DNA from: Chrysomallon squamiferum
Lineage: Eukaryota > Mollusca > Gastropoda > Neomphalida > Peltospiridae
Length of the DNA: 64,000 bases
Direction: 5' to 3'
Assembly: GCA_012295275.1 (NCBI GenBank)
Contig: CM022672.1
Coordinates: forward strand, 9,529,904 to 9,593,903
In this document: piece by piece, positions 1 to 14,800 of the stretch
Position numbering within the stretch: the first letter of the stretch is position 1
How the letters are laid out: each line of letters starts with the position of its first letter
Position numbers and translations under genes: made by a program
The notes under the pieces: model-generated
What the model was told of the DNA's origin: nothing
Database searches by the model: none
Seen by the model: only the letters and a program-made list of their open reading frames with translations

Positions 1-2571
1 TCAACGAAAACAAATTAAAGCACGATTTTGCTCCGTTTCCGATAGATATTGAAAAACAAATGGGATACGAGAAATGCCGTTAATGATACATACACTGTTC
101 TGTCCAAACAGCTCAGCCCCCCAAAACGAATTGCTTACGAGAAAATAAGCATCACATTAGAAAGAAAGCCAATTTTCATCTCTGCGTCTGAACAGGAAAT
201 ATCAGGGCTGGTTATCTAATACCATTACAATGACAAATACTGTTCAGTCTGGCAAATATCTCCCGACACGTATCCCTAAAGGACAGCGAGCAGAACAGAA
301 CCAGCTGTAGAGAATGTGGAGCAGATTAAAATTTCCCTTTAATGATCTCTTTGTTTCGTGTGGCAAAACATGAGCTGGTGTCGTCAAGGCGCTATAAATA
401 AACGTGGTAGACTTTTTCATGACGGTCGCATATTGGTTTCGTTGAAACTGAGAGAGTCTGTTTTTTTCATGAAAAGGAAATAAAATAATAGTCATCACGT
501 TTTTGTTCTGAGAGTAATGGCTCGGCAAAGGCAGCTCGCATGTAGGTCACTGGATGAATAAACAGACAGGTAGATAAATAGACAGGTAGATAAATAGACA
601 AATACGAATGTTTTAGGTAAGAAATTTAAGTTCGCAATACAATAGGCATAGGTAAGAGTTAGTTAAGTTTATATATTTATATTTGTACAAGCACAACCTT
701 GAAATGTCAGAACGAACCAGTGGAACAGTACACATAAGTAGGTACAAATATGCCACGCACACATACACTCACACTCACATAATACACACACATACACACA
801 TACACATAAATACAGATATGCATACAAACATACAAACACTCATATAAATACATACATTCATTCATGCATATACACATAGATGCAAACATAGATACATACA
901 TCCACACATACGTTTATACATAGACGTTACAGACATACATAGATTGATATATCGATTCATGCACACATACAAATATACATACATACAAAGAGAAATGAGG
1001 CAGTGACAGCAATCTCATTCTCTCTGACTGCTAATCCATAAACCAAATATTCATCAGCGCTGTATATTTCGCCCTAGAAATCTCTTCAGTAACTACATGT
1101 TTCTTTTCGTTCTTAATTAATTTTAAAAACTGTTGTGATTATTTCTCGTCGAGCAAACATCATTTCTGGAGAGACTGTCGAAGATTTACACGACCTTACA
1201 AAGAAACCGTGTGATTTGAACTGAGTGTATTTCAGTCTGTATCAGCTTTTACTAATAAATGTCACGTTAATTCCTGCACAGTATTTTCCTGCATGATAAG
1301 ATAGGCTAAGTAAAGATCTTAAGATGTTTGGCCTTGATCTTTGTAGTGGGGGGAAAAAAAGACAAATGTGTTCTTCTAATCAAGCAAATTATGTTGGCTT
1401 TTTTTAACGTAAACATATTCGTCTTTGAAATTTAAAATAGACGCTGCGAAGAGCAAACAGAAATATAATTTTTCATCTGACAATGACGTGATTGGCTGAG
1501 ACTTTGAATTTGAACATCCGTGAATTCCGCATGCCTGAATGACGTCATATGTGTATTTAAGAGAAGTTATATTTATCGTTATATTGGTTTTAATCCATGC
1601 TGTCAAAATAAAATGCAAACAGGTAAGCATATGCATAAGTAATCAAGAAGAATCTCAGTTATTAATCAGAAGCAGTACCTTTTTATACACACCTTTACAA
1701 AATATTCGAAAGAGAAAGAATAGTCTACGACTTTTGATAAAACAGCTGTTTTCGGGAAGACGTAGACTATCGTTAGATATTTCTTTAAGTCGCGGTTCTA
1801 TTTGTCAGCTGTTTTTTGGTATTATTTATTTCAGTTTTATTGCTATTTGATTTCCAGTTATTTCCATTGTTCAGCAAACTTAATGAAGCTTCTGTAAATT
1901 CTGCAGTTTATTTCAGATGATGTAAACATATGCTCAGAATCACACACAAACATACACATACATAAAAACACTCACAAACACAGACAAAAATAAAACACAG
2001 AAACAAGAACACACATACAGACACAAACACAGAGAGACATACACATAAGCACATATCACGAGGTTTTATATTTCAAGGACTAAAGCTGTTGTCGATTTTT
2101 ATTAGGTAGTGGTTAGATTGGGAAATTTATCAGTGGCTAATGTTAAAACCCAGTGCAATAGCTTCATCCAGTTCATATCAGAAACTCCGCTTAACTGAAA
2201 CTAAGAACTTTTAGTTTAGTCATGTTAACTGTTAATAACATAACAAAACAGGATATGACATCTCTTTTAAGTCTCCCTAGTTGTCTAAAAAGCGAATATA
2301 TTATTGTCCTGTCATATTTTGCTTATTGTTAAAATATAACTATCTTATTCCTTGGGATTTCTTTCATTTGTTTCTTTTGTTTGTAATATATATATATATA
2401 TATTTATTTATTTTATTTTTATTTATTTTTTACTATATAGAACCAGTATATAATTTTTTTCTTATTCTATTTAATTTTTTTATTTGCTTGTTTTTTATTA
2501 TTATTATTAGTAGTAGTAGTAGTAGTAGTAGTATTTTATTTTATATTTTATTTTTATTAATTATTTTATTT

Positions 2572-2602
<31 letters not shown>

Positions 2603-2621
2603 CTATATATATATATTTTTT

Positions 2622-2658
<37 letters not shown>

Positions 2659-3652
2659 CACAAATCAGCTTTTGGAGGAAGATTTAATCTCACTTTTTAA
2701 TGTAACCCGTTTTCTCGTCATTGCGGATTTTTTTTTAAAAATTTAGTTCAATTCACCTTGATTCGGTGTTTCTAATCAAGCAGCAAACTCTACTACGAAA
2801 TGTATTAAGAAAAAAAAGTATTAAATGCTTTAATATAACATTAGTTGGGGGAATCGGTGCAATTTAAAGAGAGTTATATTAATATATAATCATTAAACAC
2901 AAAACATCAGTAATTTGCACAGACCAAGTAATGCAGTTATCAGGAAACATCTGGAAATTTTTCTCCTCATTTAACACTAAAATGAACTAGAAAAACCTGT
3001 ATCGTTAATTAAATGAGCTGTAAATTATTAGTACACGTTAATCTGAAGAAAATGGCCATAGCAAAATGTGTATGGTAAATGAATGTATGTTGGCCTAAAC
3101 GAACCTTTTTTTTTTTTTTTTTTTTTTTTTGATACATAAATACGTATTTTATCAGTGTATTGTTTCTGTTCTTTCCTCTGTATCTGATTCTTGATATAAA
3201 AGTATTTTATAAATCACGAAACATTAAAGATATCGACTGTACGAGACAGGTATAGTATCACTTTTACGTCATAATGTTAAGTTTATTAATAGCCCGCTCT
3301 GTTAAAATAATAATAATTCTTGATTTCCTTTTCTTTTATCCTTCTTCTTGTTCTTATGTTCGTGTTGTTATTGGTTTTTTCGTCTTTCTTTCTGATTTTT
3401 TTTTTTTCGTATAATTTTCCATATATGAAGGGAAATAACTCTACTTATTAAACAGATTAACAACTAACTTCGTCTTCTGATTATACTTTTTTATTTATTC
3501 ATATTTGTTATTTTATTGTTGTTGCTTTTACTATTGTTTGTTATACGTATTAAATATTGTTTTATGGTTTAGTTTTATTGAAAAACACCATAAGTATCTT
3601 CATTTTTTCCCACATTTGTTTTCTGATTTAAAATTATTTGAAACATATCATT

Positions 3653-3695
<43 letters not shown>

Positions 3696-4718
3696 AGACA
3701 GGGAAGATGTGTATGTGTGTGTGATTAACGGATTGATCAATGAATGTTAGGATGTATGACTGCGTGGGTAGGAAAGATACTTTGTGGATGAATAGTGGGT
3801 GGATGAATGAGTTTTACTGAGCTATATTAAAATAAATTACAGAAAACTCAACATTTAATTTGTTTTGACGCCTACGCTTACATACTGCATTATCTTTTTC
3901 TATACTACTTATTTTCTGTTTAATTTACACTTTGCCATTTTTCATTTACAGTCTGTACTGTATTTATTTATTTTTATTTTCATTTGACGTTTTGAACAAG
4001 CTAATTTACTGAAATTATGATTTCTTTTCTCTCTTTTCTATTATTTTTAAATTTTTCGTAAATTTGCTTAAACAAGATAACTTTTTTTTTACTTTTTGTA
4101 TAAACAATTCATCGTTTCTTGATAATTATTACCGAACACTTGCAAATTTGTTTTATCGTTCATATTTGTTTAGTTTATTGGTTAATCTTTATTCTTGTCT
4201 CGTTATTTCATTTCTATATGTACAAAACAAACGATGCGATTCAAACACTGTCGCGCTTTGTTAGCTTCATTTTATTTTCAAAATGGCGGATATCCTCAAA
4301 TCCATTTTTACGACAACAACTAACTCAAAATGAATACTAAAAACAGCCAACCCCATCGACCTATGGTGAAGTAATTCGGCAATATCTTCACTTTATACAT
4401 GCAATTACTCGAGCGGTAATAAATTTGTTTTGATGGGCCATTAAATCATTCCCGACAAATTATTGTCAGCCATTAATGATCACGTGCTCAACATTCGAAA
4501 TATCGTCTGCCTCGTTTTCGGATGAAACTGTTTGACTGTAAGACTACAACAATACCGAAGCGAGTGCATATATATATTTAATTGCCAAAACAATGTTGGT
4601 TACTTGTATTTAACGACGAGCGTCGTGTTTCCTAGATAACAAGTATTGTCTGAATGTTAAATATTTAATGGATTTAATGCCAAAAATTACAATAAATTTA
4701 GCGCTGGCGGAATGCAAT

Positions 4719-5040
4719 TACATCCACTGCTTTCATAAATATGACTGTTGTTTTTCGATAAGCGGCCACTGAACTTTCCGCCATTATTTTGTAGAATTTT
4801 GTTGTTATGTTGAAATATAATAAGAAAAGTATAAGAAAATAATAGTCCCATAGAAAACATTACAAATGGCAGAAATATTTTAATGTTTGTATGTGGAATA
4901 AAAAAGAAAAAAGAAAAAGAATGGTTGCTGATTCTTTGCGAACAATAGTGACCACGCAAGTAAATTTATTAAATATGTATATTTATGTTTGTATAATGCG
5001 TAAATTTGTCTGTTGTTTGTGCATGCTGATATAAAGCTAC

Positions 5041-5136
<96 letters not shown>

Positions 5137-5396
5137 ATCCACTGCTTTCATAAATATGACTGTTGTTTTTCGATAAGCGGCCACTGAACTTTCCGCCATT
5201 ATTTTGTAGAATTTTGTTGTTATGTTGAAATATAATAAGAAAAGTATAAGAAAATAATAGTCCCATAGAAAACATTACAAATGGCAGAAATATTTTAATG
5301 TTTGTTTTGGAATAAAAAAAAAAAAAAGAAAAAGAATGGTTGCCTTTGTGAACAAGATATTTTATTAAATATGTATATTTATGTTTGTATAATGTC
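4719..5396. repeat. 415-bp direct tandem duplication around a CT tract
   Basis: The segment beginning TACATCCACTGCTTTCATAA at 4719 recurs almost unchanged at 5134. It runs through GCGGCCACTGAACTTTCC and continues to a shared TATGTATATTTATGTTTG near 4975 and 5370. Copy 1 ends in a pure CT run that occupies 5042-5134, so the second copy begins exactly where the CT run stops. The copies are near-identical over about 180 bases and then diverge by small indels. This indicates a fairly recent duplication. Confidence 0.9.
5042..5134. repeat. (CT)n microsatellite, 93 bp
   Basis: An uninterrupted CT dinucleotide tract of roughly 46 units lies between the two copies of the 415-bp duplication. On the complementary strand it gives long Arg-Glu open frames that should not be taken as genes. 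Confidence 0.97.
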
Positions 5397-7501
5397 ATGC
5401 TGTATAAAGTATTTCTGTTTTAACAAGATATTTCAGTCATTGTGTCAAGTATTTGTTTAAGCTCAGAACAATCTATTTACAGTCTCTACTACCAACAGTT
5501 ATACCTACATAGATACCTACCTACATATAATACATATAAACACATACAGATAGACAGATAGGCAGTCAGACAGACACACGGAGACATTCACACACAGAGA
5601 CATATATAGCATCTTTTTACTTCACCTGTATCTATTTTGTGAATTTTTATCTATTAGTCTGTTTTTTTCTATTCATTTCGGAATGAAGGGAACAGAAATA
5701 CATTACTTCTTCGGCGTTTATCTAAATTAAATAAGTGTGGGAATAAATCTCACCAGTGTTTTAATCAGCCATGTTCGGTTAGCCTTTAATCAGTCAGTGA
5801 CCTGAACGAAAAACCTTTAAAATGATCTATGTCATTTCATAGGATTCGTTATACTTATTAGCTAAACCGAAGCGTCATAGCGATTTAACACAAATGGTTC
5901 ATATCTTGTCAGAAACATTCGTCATCCAAAACGAAAGCGTAAAACATTTGACAATCATTGTTTCAGAATTTTCCTAAATTGGGTTTTTTTTCAAGTTCTG
6001 CTCGAAGATGGATTTCTTTTATTTGATTTATGCGTACAAAGCCATCAAAATGCGTGAGTCGCTGACGTAAAATAGATTACGCAGGGAACCAAAATGGCGT
6101 GTAATGTTTTTAAGTGACTTCAGCAGGAAAACCTTCACCACCTCAGTTTAAATACATGGCATGATTTTGGATTATGAGTTTTATTAGTAATAACATTTTT
6201 CACAGAAAAAAAGAGAGAAAGAAAAGAACCTGTAGATCAAAGTTTTATCACTGGCTTCATTTTATTTCTAAATAACTGTTCTCTAGATTATATTCAAGAG
6301 TAGGAGGCTTTTTTTTTTTTGGTCCCCTAGCGGAAAGTGATACTCTAAGTGGAGCTTTCAAAATATTTTAAGTAGATTACTTTATTACTAAGTCTGCTAC
6401 TATCAGTACTACTGCAACCACCACTACGTCATTGAGAAAGTGTATTATCTTAAAGCTTGCACAACTACTACATCAACAGTATCTAATACAAGAACGTTTT
6501 CTCTTCCTCCTCCCGTTCCTACTACTACAACTACCACGATTGCTGCTATTGTTTTCGTTGATATTGTAGTTATTATAATATATGTTTATCGGCGAAAACT
6601 AATTTCCTGTGCGCGTAAATAACTTTGCTCCATAAATCAAGTAATCTAACCAAAAGTACAAATTTCAACTTTCACTGGAGGCCAAAAAAGCGATTGCTAG
6701 AACATCCTAACTTTTGACATTTTCTTGTATAAATTGTAACATTCTTGCTCGAAAAGCAAATTAAGTGCGAAAAGTTTAATTACATTCATACCATGAAATT
6801 AAATCAAGGTAATTTACAGTAGTTTGCCGAGCCTAGACCAGCAACGAAGTTAATTTGCCACCAAATTTACCACTGTTGTCAATAGGGGGCCTGTGTATCA
6901 TTTTATCCGATTGTCGTGTCGTGCAGAACTAATAGATGATACATAAGAATGTCTTTCTTCATTGGCGCACTGATTTTCCTCACTTGAAATAAGTGTAAAT
7001 CAAAGATGTCTGATAGTCAGAGAAGAAACAGTTGCGAACCACGTCAGCGGAATAAAGACACAGCGCCGTGTAATAGCGCGATATTTCTGTCACATAAACG
7101 CGATGAGAAATAATTTGGCTGAAGCTGTTTGAAGTCTGACAAATATATTAACTACTGGACGACTTAAAGTGTCATCAATCTAACTCGAGGTAAATCGTAC
7201 CGTCTGAGTTTCTGGCTGCTTACGCACCAAGTGAGATCCACACTGATGGAATTTGATACAACAGAATCTTTGAAACGGAATGGCAGAGAACAGTAATGAA
7301 TTCTGTAATTATAGAACGGGAAAGAGAAAACGTCTTACAACAGCGGTAACTCCATTTCTGAAAGTTACAGGAGTCTCAGTAGAATACAATTAAAATATTT
7401 TATGGTTAAAATTAAGAAAAGAATCATACCGCCTGGACGAGTGGAACCACCCCAAAAATTAATCTAAACATGCTGAGATTTACATATTGATTTTCAATTT
7501 A

Positions 7502-7507
<6 letters not shown>

Positions 7508-7555
<48 letters not shown>
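7508..7555. repeat. (AT)n microsatellite
   Basis: Pure AT dinucleotide run of about 24 units in intergenic DNA. Confidence 0.97.
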
Positions 7556-7559
<4 letters not shown>

Positions 7560-8847
7560 CAAAACAGTCAGGGTTCAAATAAATTTTGTTATAAATATTA
7601 GATTTGTATGTAAATCTATATAATCTAAATATAGCAGAGATAATGCCTTTTTTTTTTTTTTTTTTTTATTTGTCAAATGAATATGCATACCAATTCCAAA
7701 TGTAAAAATAAAAAAAAACGTTTTGAAGAGATCTATAATAGTGTAAAAGATATCGTATTTCAAAGTTTTCAAAACTCAATTTTCTGTGTATCGGTATTTT
7801 GACGGTTTAAAAAAAATAAAAGTCGACATTAAATCACCAAAAGATAATTTCAAGAGATATCTGATTTGCATCATATATTCAATAAAGTGTTCTTCTGGTG
7901 AAGACTTTAATAGAGGCAGACTTACTGAGTTGAATGTTTTACGCCTTTCAGTTGATAGATGACTATCATTCCTGAGTAAGAGTTGTTGTTCGTGAATAGG
8001 TAATTTTTTTCTTCTTCTTTTTTAGTTGTCGTTCCTGAGGGGTTATTTTATTTTTTTTCAGGAATCTGGCACAGTGACGTCACTTCAAAGGGCTATTAAA
8101 TAATGAATATGTTATTTATAAAATACTAGGAAGAATGTGAAAGAAAATAGTTCTAAATGTTCCATTTAATCCATCTAATCAGCGTAATCGACTGTTTTCG
8201 TTTTTGACTTCTTGTTTTTTCTTCTAATATTCAGTTGCCATTTTTATCAATTTTGCTGTTTCGCTTTATTTTCGGATTTTCAATTGTCTTTTTAAGAACT
8301 TCCCCTAGCAAAATAAATTCATATTTAATATCATTCTGCTTTAAAACATATAGTAAATTAGCGTAACATTTTCTATTATTATTTTTGATTTTTATCATTT
8401 TAAAATTTATGTTCAATTTGTATTTGTTAATGATTCACTGGAATTCATAAGCCCACACTAGGTCATATTTCAGTGCTTTGCTTACAAAATAATAACTGAT
8501 AAGTGACTCTTCATACTGGATTTTCAGGAGGATGCACCAGTGTAATAAAAACAGAGAAGTATTATTTGAAAACACAGTATGTGCTTTAAAACATTTATTC
8601 CTTCCTTTCGTAATGCATTCACAAATTCCATTTTTGCAAAACACGGTAACAATATTCTTATAGTTAGAATACTTCAACTGCTGAAAACACAACTACTTTA
8701 CTAATTCGTTTTAAATCTTTAAACTCGTGTTGAACTCTTTCCTCTTTTAAATACAGTCATCGATACAGAATTATTACATTTTATAAATGGACTTGAAAAC
8801 ATTTTGTGTATTAAACTTCAGAAAGCTTTGAGAAAATTCCTCTCAAA

Positions 8848-8853
8848 TTTATT
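8848..8853 (-). terminator. Candidate poly(A) signal for PSMD4
   Basis: Read on the minus strand this is AATAAA, 33 bases past the PSMD4 stop codon. A second AATAAA lies at 8594-8599. Either could define the 3' end; the motif is frequent by chance in DNA this AT-rich. Confidence 0.4.
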
Positions 8854-8885
8854 TTAATGATTCAATATTTTTAATGATAAAATTT

Positions 8886-11800
8886 TTATTTATTATTATC
8901 TTTGTCCTTTGTATCTTTCTTGCTGTCATCTTTTTTAGGAGTATCTTTCTGAGTGAGAGCACTGACAGCGTTCTGAATAGCTTCACTGTGTGGGTCGACA
9001 CCAGGCAAACTTTCCAAAACACTTTGTAGAAACTCCGGGTCGTTCACGACTGCCAAGAAATCCTCCATTTCTTCCTGTGAACAGAGAATGCTAACATATG
9101 TCACACAATAAAACAATACTGAAAAGGATAAAAGTAACTGGAACAGTAGCTTTACTTTTAAATGAAATAATATAATCCACTAAAAGCTAAAATTTACCAA
9201 CACTGAATTTTAAAAAATAAAATTGTGAATTACTAGATTTAAAAATAGTTCTGATTATACATTAATTATACCCAAAACTGTTATAAAACTAAAAATAATA
9301 CTACTAGAGTGAAATCAAGATCAAATTAAATGCAATAAAAAATGTATTGGTTTGATTTTAAATTAAATGTGGAAATGAGTGTTCGTGCACTGCTCTGTAA
9401 AAATAATTCTAAATCAAAAATGTTTAATAAACATCAGAAGTAAACCTGATATGAATTAAGAAACCTATGACAGCCATTTTAGAATTTGAACAAAAATTAC
9501 AGAAACAATTTTTTATTTTTTTTAAATTTATACCCAAATATATACTGTTAATAATTTTACCGGTTTTTTATCAGACTTTTCATCTTTGTCATCTTTCTCT
9601 TCATCAACTTCCATCGGTCCTGGAGTTACATCATCCTGACTTGACTCTGAAAATTAAAATATCCAAACCATGTAAAACCAAATTACAAAGAAAGCAAGAT
9701 GCATTGAAAAGACTTGCCCATACTGCTTATCACAACACATCAATTTCCTTGTACCTGATGTTTTATGAGGACATATTTATTATAATTATCTGCAATCACC
9801 AATTAAAACAAGTATTAGTACTTATTTTATTTATGTGTCACTGATAACTGACCTGGGTCCATAGACAGTCTCATTGCGTATGCTATCTGATCTTCTTCAG
9901 ACATGGAAGAAAAATCAGGAATTGGAGTTGGGTCAACAGAAGAATCCTCCGGCTGTACAGACTGTGCCATTGCTTGTTCAAGCAGAGCATCATCAACATT
10001 GCCAACTATAAAAAAAAATCATATATACATATAACATACATCAAATACTGTTATTTAATGAATACTACAGTTTTAGAATAATTAATTAAAGTAACATATA
10101 TTTTGATGAATGAATTCAATGAATGCTAGAACTGTCACAAAAAAGATAATGTGCTCTTCTAGAATCCAAGCCACAATTCATCGAGTAAATTTAAACAACT
10201 ATCCCAAAAAAATTATGAAAGTTATTATAACAAGATTTCATTGTAAATCCTTGAAAAGCTAGGGCTCGAGTGTTCCTGGATAATCAATTACCTTCACTGA
10301 CAACAAATAATATATGAATATTAAATAAATGAGCATAATATATTTCATTTTTGAGTAACAGGCTTATTTCGTGCCAAACTGATTTCTAAAAAATGTGCAA
10401 AGATGTGTATAATAAATGTTCACCTTCTTGAATAGGTGTGCTGATTTCCATTACTGACTGTGCTGTGTCGCGAGCGTCTTTCTCCTGTCGAGCACGCTGT
10501 TCTTCCATTGACACACGCAGAGCCTAAATAAAAACAACAATCTTTGTCTGAACTAAATCATTCTAGTTTTATACATTTAATAAATATATAGTTTAGAATT
10601 CAACAATACATGAGCCTAAATAAAAACAACAATCTTTGTCTGAACTAAATCATTCTAGTTTTATACATTTAACAAATATATAGTTTAGAATTCAACAATA
10701 CTCAGAGCCTAAATAAAGACAACAATCTTTGAACAAAATCATTCTACTTTTATATATTTTCTAAATTTAAAAGTTCAGAATTCAATAATACCCAGAGTCT
10801 AAATAAAGACAACAATCTTTACTGAGGAAAATCTTTACACATTTCCTGTACAGATTTAATTATTTTCTAGCTTACAGCTGGAAATCACACAGAGCCTAAA
10901 GGTAACCATCTCTGCTGAATCAAATCATTTTACTTTTTTATTGTATTTAATAAATTTATAATTAGGAATCTGACAATTCACAATGCCTAAAGATAACAAT
11001 CTTAATTGAACAAAATCCTTCCACTTTTCTGTTACACATTTAATAAATGCAGATGCTTAGATCTTGACAATAAGGCATTTTTCTTGGTTGTTTATAATGC
11101 CAAGGATTACTTTCAAACTCTTAGTAATGTTTTAGTAACGTTTATTTTTTTTTATATAAGATACTGTTATTTATTTCTGACCCATCTAATTCAAGGGAGA
11201 TGAGGACTAAGCATTTTATTTTTTTTAAGATACTGTTATTTATTTCTGACCCATCCAATTCAAGGGAGATAAATACTAAGCATTTTTTTTTTTTTTTAGT
11301 AAAATAAGCTGATACTGGGATAAAAATCTTAACACCAAGTTATTTATTGCATTATCAACTCTGCAGATAAATAATAACTGATGAGGCAAAATAAAACATA
11401 AACCATTCACAAGGCCATCTTTGTCTAAATTATAATTAAATAATGTAATGACAGTTATTATTAACAGCAAATTATTATGGACAGCCATTTTGAGGTGATT
11501 ACTAGTAATAAATTTCAAAAAAAAACCTAAAATGATTAACAATATAAATACAATTAGTCAAAGAGTTGGAAATGATTAATTATATATCTCAGAAAACTGC
11601 AAAATTGTATTAATGAATTTAAAAACAGTAAAAAAAAAAAAAAATACAAACATTCAAGTGTGTATGATAAATTCTCAAAATTGATAGGAATTCATTAACT
11701 TAGCAGAAAGCCATCATGAAAAAATTATTATAGTAATATAACATTTAAAAACAAAAAAAAATGTTTATAATCATTTATGTAATTAAACTTGGATAAGAAC

Positions 11801-14800
11801 CCACAATTAATTTTTAAGACAGGCAGAGAGGAAAGGACTGAGAGAGAGACAGAAATAGAAAATAAGCATATTAATAAAATTTTACCAAGGCTAGTTCAGG
11901 ATCTTCATTAGGATCCACCCCAAATTCAAATCCTACTGCACTCATTCCTGCTCCACCTCCATCCTCACCCACAATTACAGGAGAACTGAGTAGAGCATCA
12001 GATAACATGGGGCCAGGGGGAACAGTCACCAGGTGAGAACTAGGAAAATAAAAAAATATATATGTATATATATTTCTAAGTATCTACTATATCCAATTCA
12101 GAAATAAATTTATTTATTAAATATTCACATCTAACTTCAGTGTTGTTGTGTATATTCATTACACTACCACTTAATTTTAATAAGCAAAATGTTGGAAACC
12201 ATCAACTAGTGGTAGCTTACCTAGATCCATCTTTGCCATTGACTGTGTTTATGAATGCCGTCAGTTTGTCAGTATTAATAGTCTAAAAAATATAACAGTA
12301 TGTTAAAATATTTATGTACAGAACCTAATTAAGTAATAAAAAACTTTAAAAAAAGGAAAGACAAAATAAATAAAACATGTTTTTAAACCAGTTCCAAAAT
12401 TTCCTTATTTAGAATTTAAAAAAAAAAACAGAAGAAAAAAAAAAGATGATGAAGAAGAAAGATACAGAAGAAAGCAGAAACTGTAGAAATATTTTAATAA
12501 AAATACATTTATAATTGGGAAACTCAAACATAGATTAGAATACACTTGAAAGATTTGAATAAACATTCATATTTTTTGTCATCAGTTATTCAATCATATA
12601 CTCAAAATTAATAATGCTGACATTTGTTATTACTATTAATTAAAGAAATTATGAAATATATTTGTTACCTCTTCTCCAAAGTTGATTACATCCACAGATA
12701 CTTTCTCTTTCTTCAGTTTCTTGGCAACTTTTATTAGCTGGAAATGGACAATTAATTAAATGTTAATTAACAAGTACACTGTTTAACAACGTATTGCATA
12801 TTTTGGGGGGTTTTTTAAAGTGGCAAATATCAAATTCAAATCAGATATTTGGTACTGATATGACAGTTTATATTATATATATATTTAACAATCTAAGTTC
12901 TAAAAAAGTGTGATAGTGTCACATTTAACTCAGAGCAGTGGCTTGCTAGTAATGTTAAGAAATGTGACATACTTCTTTATCATCATCGTCCACTGGGCTC
13001 CCAACAAACACAACAATCTTCAGTTTGTGATTACGTCCTTGTCTGTGTTTAAGAGCCAACTGTAAAACAGTTTTAGACATTAAAGAATACAAATACTCAA
13101 AAACTTCAACAGTACTATATTTGTACAGATGTTTTACTTAGATATGTATCTTAAAAAAATAACAGTAAGATCAGTTAAAAGAAAGATGAAAATAAAAATG
13201 CTTTGATCCTCATATATATATGAAATTATTTACAGTTTTGATCTGTTAACTCAGCAGAAACTATATAAAAAAAAAAACAGGTAGTTAGTTCAACAACAAA
13301 ACAACATTTGAAATGAATCAAATGAAATGACAAAGGTATGACTTTTATTTACTGGAAGGAACAAAAAAGATTATCATTTGTAAAATATATGCATTGATTA
13401 ATTGTTATTAATTTGGAAATGCCATAATAGTGGTGAAATGTTTTTCTTAACTGAAGTCAAATTTTCTCTAAATCAAACCATAAAAAATGAGTTCATACTC
13501 ATAAATATTAAAACAATGAGGTTTGAAAATTCTTGGAATAAGGTGTTCTAAGATTACAAAAACAGAATACAAACTGAAATTAAATAAAAAAGATTTCATA
13601 CATCACTTTAAGTGTATGTCATTTAACTTTTTGAACTTTTTGAAAGTCTAAGGATAAAATATGTTCTAACTATATAAACTATATAGACTTACATGAGCTA
13701 CTCTAACAGCTGTAATAAAACTGATAACTCCTTTTGGCTGCACCTGATGCAGTCGAGCTAGAATGCGACCCACGTCCGTGGTCAAGGTAACAAGTACTTC
13801 AACACTGAAAAGGAAACAAAATGATTAGTTGCATTATTTACAGATGTCTATTATACATATTAATTCAATTCAAGAATTAATATATATATATATAATTCAA
13901 TAAATATTAGACTGTGTGTGTGCGTGGAACTGAAAGAGAAAATGCTCAAGTTATCATGATTATTATTATAAGAAAAAAAAAAGGATGTTTCATTTAATGT
14001 ACTGATGTCTGCCAAACTAAAAATAACATTTTAGTGATATTAACTATATGTTACTGAGAGAAATAAGTACACAACAAATATAAAATAAAGACTTAGTGTG
14101 TATTACTAAAAAATCATTAAAAAAATCATTTTATTGTTAACTTTATTCATTTAGAAATGATATACTTAGGATTACCAATAAAATAAAAAAATGTATTAAA
14201 AATGTATTAAATACTACACATCAGAACAAAATAGTTCTCAAATAACTATAATTGTTTGAAGTTTCTTAAACGAACACTGTTTTTAAGATCAAAACATGCA
14301 ATTAAACACTAAAGAAAAAATATTGAACAATAAATAAAATATTTTATGTAAATAACAAGTACTTTTATCAAAGTAAATATAGTTCCATTCCGAAAAAGCT
14401 ACATTTTTTATCAATTCCCCAAATTATAGAACTTCATCTACTCATCATGATCGTATCTTGCCACAACATATAATCATTTCAGGATAAATAAATAAATTAA
14501 TATATTATATTTTAAAGTTATGAAATTTTCTGAATACAAGATAATAAAAAAAATGTGTACACATAGAAACACAGCGTACACTTGATATAAAATAAAAACA
14601 ATACACGATACACAGAATGTACTGAATTTAGAGAAAACACACCTGGACATTTGCAGCAGGCCGACATTGTTTTCTGGGTTAGCTCTCGTCTTTGACAGAC
14701 AAACCAGGTTGACTGCATCCTGCTGAGCCTTGTAGTCTTGTCGGTACAAAGTCTCCATTGCGCATGAAATCACTGTTATCAACACTGAAACAACAAACAC

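Larger units (their letters stand above)
1..8885. other. Intergenic, repeat-rich, no supported gene
   Basis: No open frame here looks like protein-coding sequence: the longest ones translate homopolymers or microsatellites. The stretch contains CATA-rich simple sequence at about 740-990, two long poly-T blocks with AT runs at 2380-2658, a poly-T run at about 3104-3130, a CT run at 3657-3686, a 415-bp direct duplication around a long CT tract (listed separately) and an AT run at 7508-7555. The first 540 bases and about 6780-7350 are less simple in composition and could be UTR or exon of an undetected gene, but I see no conserved peptide there. Palindromic TGACGTCA octamers lie at 1540-1547 and 8075-8082. 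Confidence 0.6.
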
